Shown piece after piece: positions 63,225 to 64,000 of a stretch of DNA of 64,000 bases. The translations under genes and the position numbers were made by a program. The stretch's first letter is position 1; every line of letters starts with the position of its first letter. Source of the stretch: Aureimonas sp. AU12. GTDB taxonomy: Bacteria > Pseudomonadota > Alphaproteobacteria > Rhizobiales > Rhizobiaceae. Below the pieces are notes generated by a model. It was not told the origin of the DNA. It saw nothing but the letters and a program-made list of their open reading frames with translations, and did not search any database. The stretch is taken from the NCBI RefSeq assembly GCF_001463705.1, contig NZ_BBWH01000004.1, forward strand, positions 62,001 through 126,000. The letters run 5' to 3'.

Positions 63225-64000
63225 TCAGTCCGCCATCGTCTCGAGGCTGGCGAAGCCCTCCGCCGCGTCGCCCTCGTCGAAGGGCGTCGTCACCTCGACG
63301 AACGTGTCGGGATAGAAGCCGTTGAAGCGCGTGCGCAGCGACAGCGAGTAGGCTCCGATATGGCCGATCTCGATCCAGTCGCCGGTGTCCACCGTTTCGG
63401 GAAGCCAGAACGGCCGCGACAGGATGTCGACGCTGTCGCACGTTGCGCCGCAGACGCGGAACGGCACGATCGAGCTCTTGTCGCCCTTGCGCGAGACGCG
63501 CGCAGGATCGGGAATGAAGCGGGCCGGCAGGGTGATCTTGCCCGTCCAGGAGTCGGACAGCGACGCCCAGATCCCGTCGTTGATGTAGAGCCGGCGCCCC
63601 TTGCGCAGCAGCACGCGCACGATCAGCGAGAAGCAGCGGGCCACCACGACACGTCCCGGTTCGGCCACCAGCGGAACGTCGCCGAAGCCCCATTCCTCGA
63701 TATCCGAGCGCAGCCGCGACATGATCTGGCCCATGCCCGGCATGTCCGGCTTCTTGCGGCGCGGGTCGTAGCCGTACTCGGCCGGAAAGCCGCCGCCGAC
63801 ATCGAGCCCAGCCAGCGGGACGTCGGCGCGGTTGCGCACCCAGTCGCAGGAGGCGAGCGCTCGCTCGTACGTCTCGGGATCCTCGATCTGCGACCCGACA
63901 TGGAAGCAGAGGCCGACCTTGAATCCGATCCGATGACAGCGCTGCAGGAGTTCGACGGCATGGGCAGGCGCCGCGCCGAACTTCTTCGAGAGCTCGTAGG
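63225..64000 (-). CDS. Type III PLP-dependent ornithine/lysine decarboxylase (5' part outside window)
   Basis: The frame is open to the window edge; the visible part encodes about 258 C-terminal residues, and the real start lies beyond 64000. The edge encodes YELSKKFGAAP, then VGLCFHVGSQ, GLDVGGGFPAEYG (phosphate-binding glycine loop), VAEPGRVVVA and, near the end, CGATCDSVDIL with the catalytic-cleft cysteine of eukaryotic-type ornithine decarboxylases. FNGFYPDTFVEV closes the fold. It makes putrescine from ornithine or cadaverine from lysine; alphaproteobacterial members often act on both. A GTG at 63839 is internal, not the start. Confidence 0.93.
   Translation of the reverse strand, partial: YELSKKFGAAPAHAVELLQRCHRIGFKVGLCFHVGSQIEDPETYERALASCDWVRNRADVPLAGLDVGGGFPAEYGYDPRRKKPDMPGMGQIMSRLRSDIEEWGFGDVPLVAEPGRVVVARCFSLIVRVLLRKGRRLYINDGIWASLSDSWTGKITLPARFIPDPARVSRKGDKSSIVPFRVCGATCDSVDILSRPFWLPETVDTGDWIEIGHIGAYSLSLRTRFNGFYPDTFVEVTTPFDEGDAAEGFASLETMAD

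Overview
The window reads as an ordinary, GC-rich chromosomal segment of an alphaproteobacterium, most likely a member of the Hyphomicrobiales (Rhizobiales). The evidence is the gene content and order: the cell-cycle DNA methylase CcrM next to mutY, an IalB-type secreted protein beside tldD and the cox genes, the run ctaC-ctaD-ctaB-(small membrane protein)-ctaG-ctaE-DUF983-SURF1-ispH-thrB-rnhA, the run pdxH/dnaJ-like/fabI/histidine phosphatase/aroC, and small families known mainly from this order (DUF1344, DUF6101). A marine or leaf-surface Aurantimonadaceae-like genome is my guess, not something the sequence proves. About 60 protein genes fill almost the whole window. I found no rRNA, tRNA, CRISPR array, insertion sequence, prophage or plasmid function.

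Layout. Positions 1-9250: 3' part of metC, a periplasmic DsbA-like oxidoreductase, the helicase loader dciA overlapping an O-antigen-ligase-like gene and a GT25 glycosyltransferase, then divergent mutY-HAD hydrolase, ccrM, a second HAD phosphatase and a lipoprotein. 9390-15659: thrC, an M16 protease, an N-acetyltransferase and a large membrane c-di-GMP phosphodiesterase with a degenerate GGDEF domain. 15709-20304: AlgH, a DsbD-N-like periplasmic protein, a peroxiredoxin, rnhA, thrB, ispH. 20364-27045: the aa3-type cytochrome c oxidase and assembly operon on the minus strand. 27372-36064: ialB, tldD, pdxH, a surface lipoprotein, a DnaJ-like chaperone, fabI, a histidine phosphatase, a DUF1344 protein, aroC, a deacetylase-like hydrolase and xseB. 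36197-40924: dxs, tlyA, an RNA methyltransferase and a DedA protein. 40892-50148: two fatty-acid or acyl-CoA oxidation blocks around a FAH-family hydrolase. 50222-56369: an ABA4-like membrane protein, purD, ubiA, DUF6101, an FAD-linked 2-hydroxyacid dehydrogenase and the Sua5 tRNA-modification enzyme. 56537-64000: a GH25 lysozyme-like protein, an acyltransferase, glyS, a zinc metallopeptidase, a DUF4112 protein and the 3' part of a type III decarboxylase.

The genes that work together most clearly are the cox block (catalytic subunits I-III plus haem A and copper assembly factors) and the fadE-fadA-fadJ operon, which encodes a complete beta-oxidation cycle. The second acyl-CoA block pairs a DmdC-like dehydrogenase with a crotonase whose active site looks like an enoyl-CoA isomerase, divergent from a FAH-family hydrolase across a perfect 18-bp palindrome.

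I did not find a convincing new multi-gene system. The best leads are small: the perfect palindrome at 43507-43524, a possible Trp-Phe-Phe leader peptide with a hairpin and T tract before aroC, two polysaccharide genes translationally coupled to dciA, a 49-codon cox gene, hairpins that may subdivide the cox operon, and a heat-shock-like promoter before the DnaJ-like gene.
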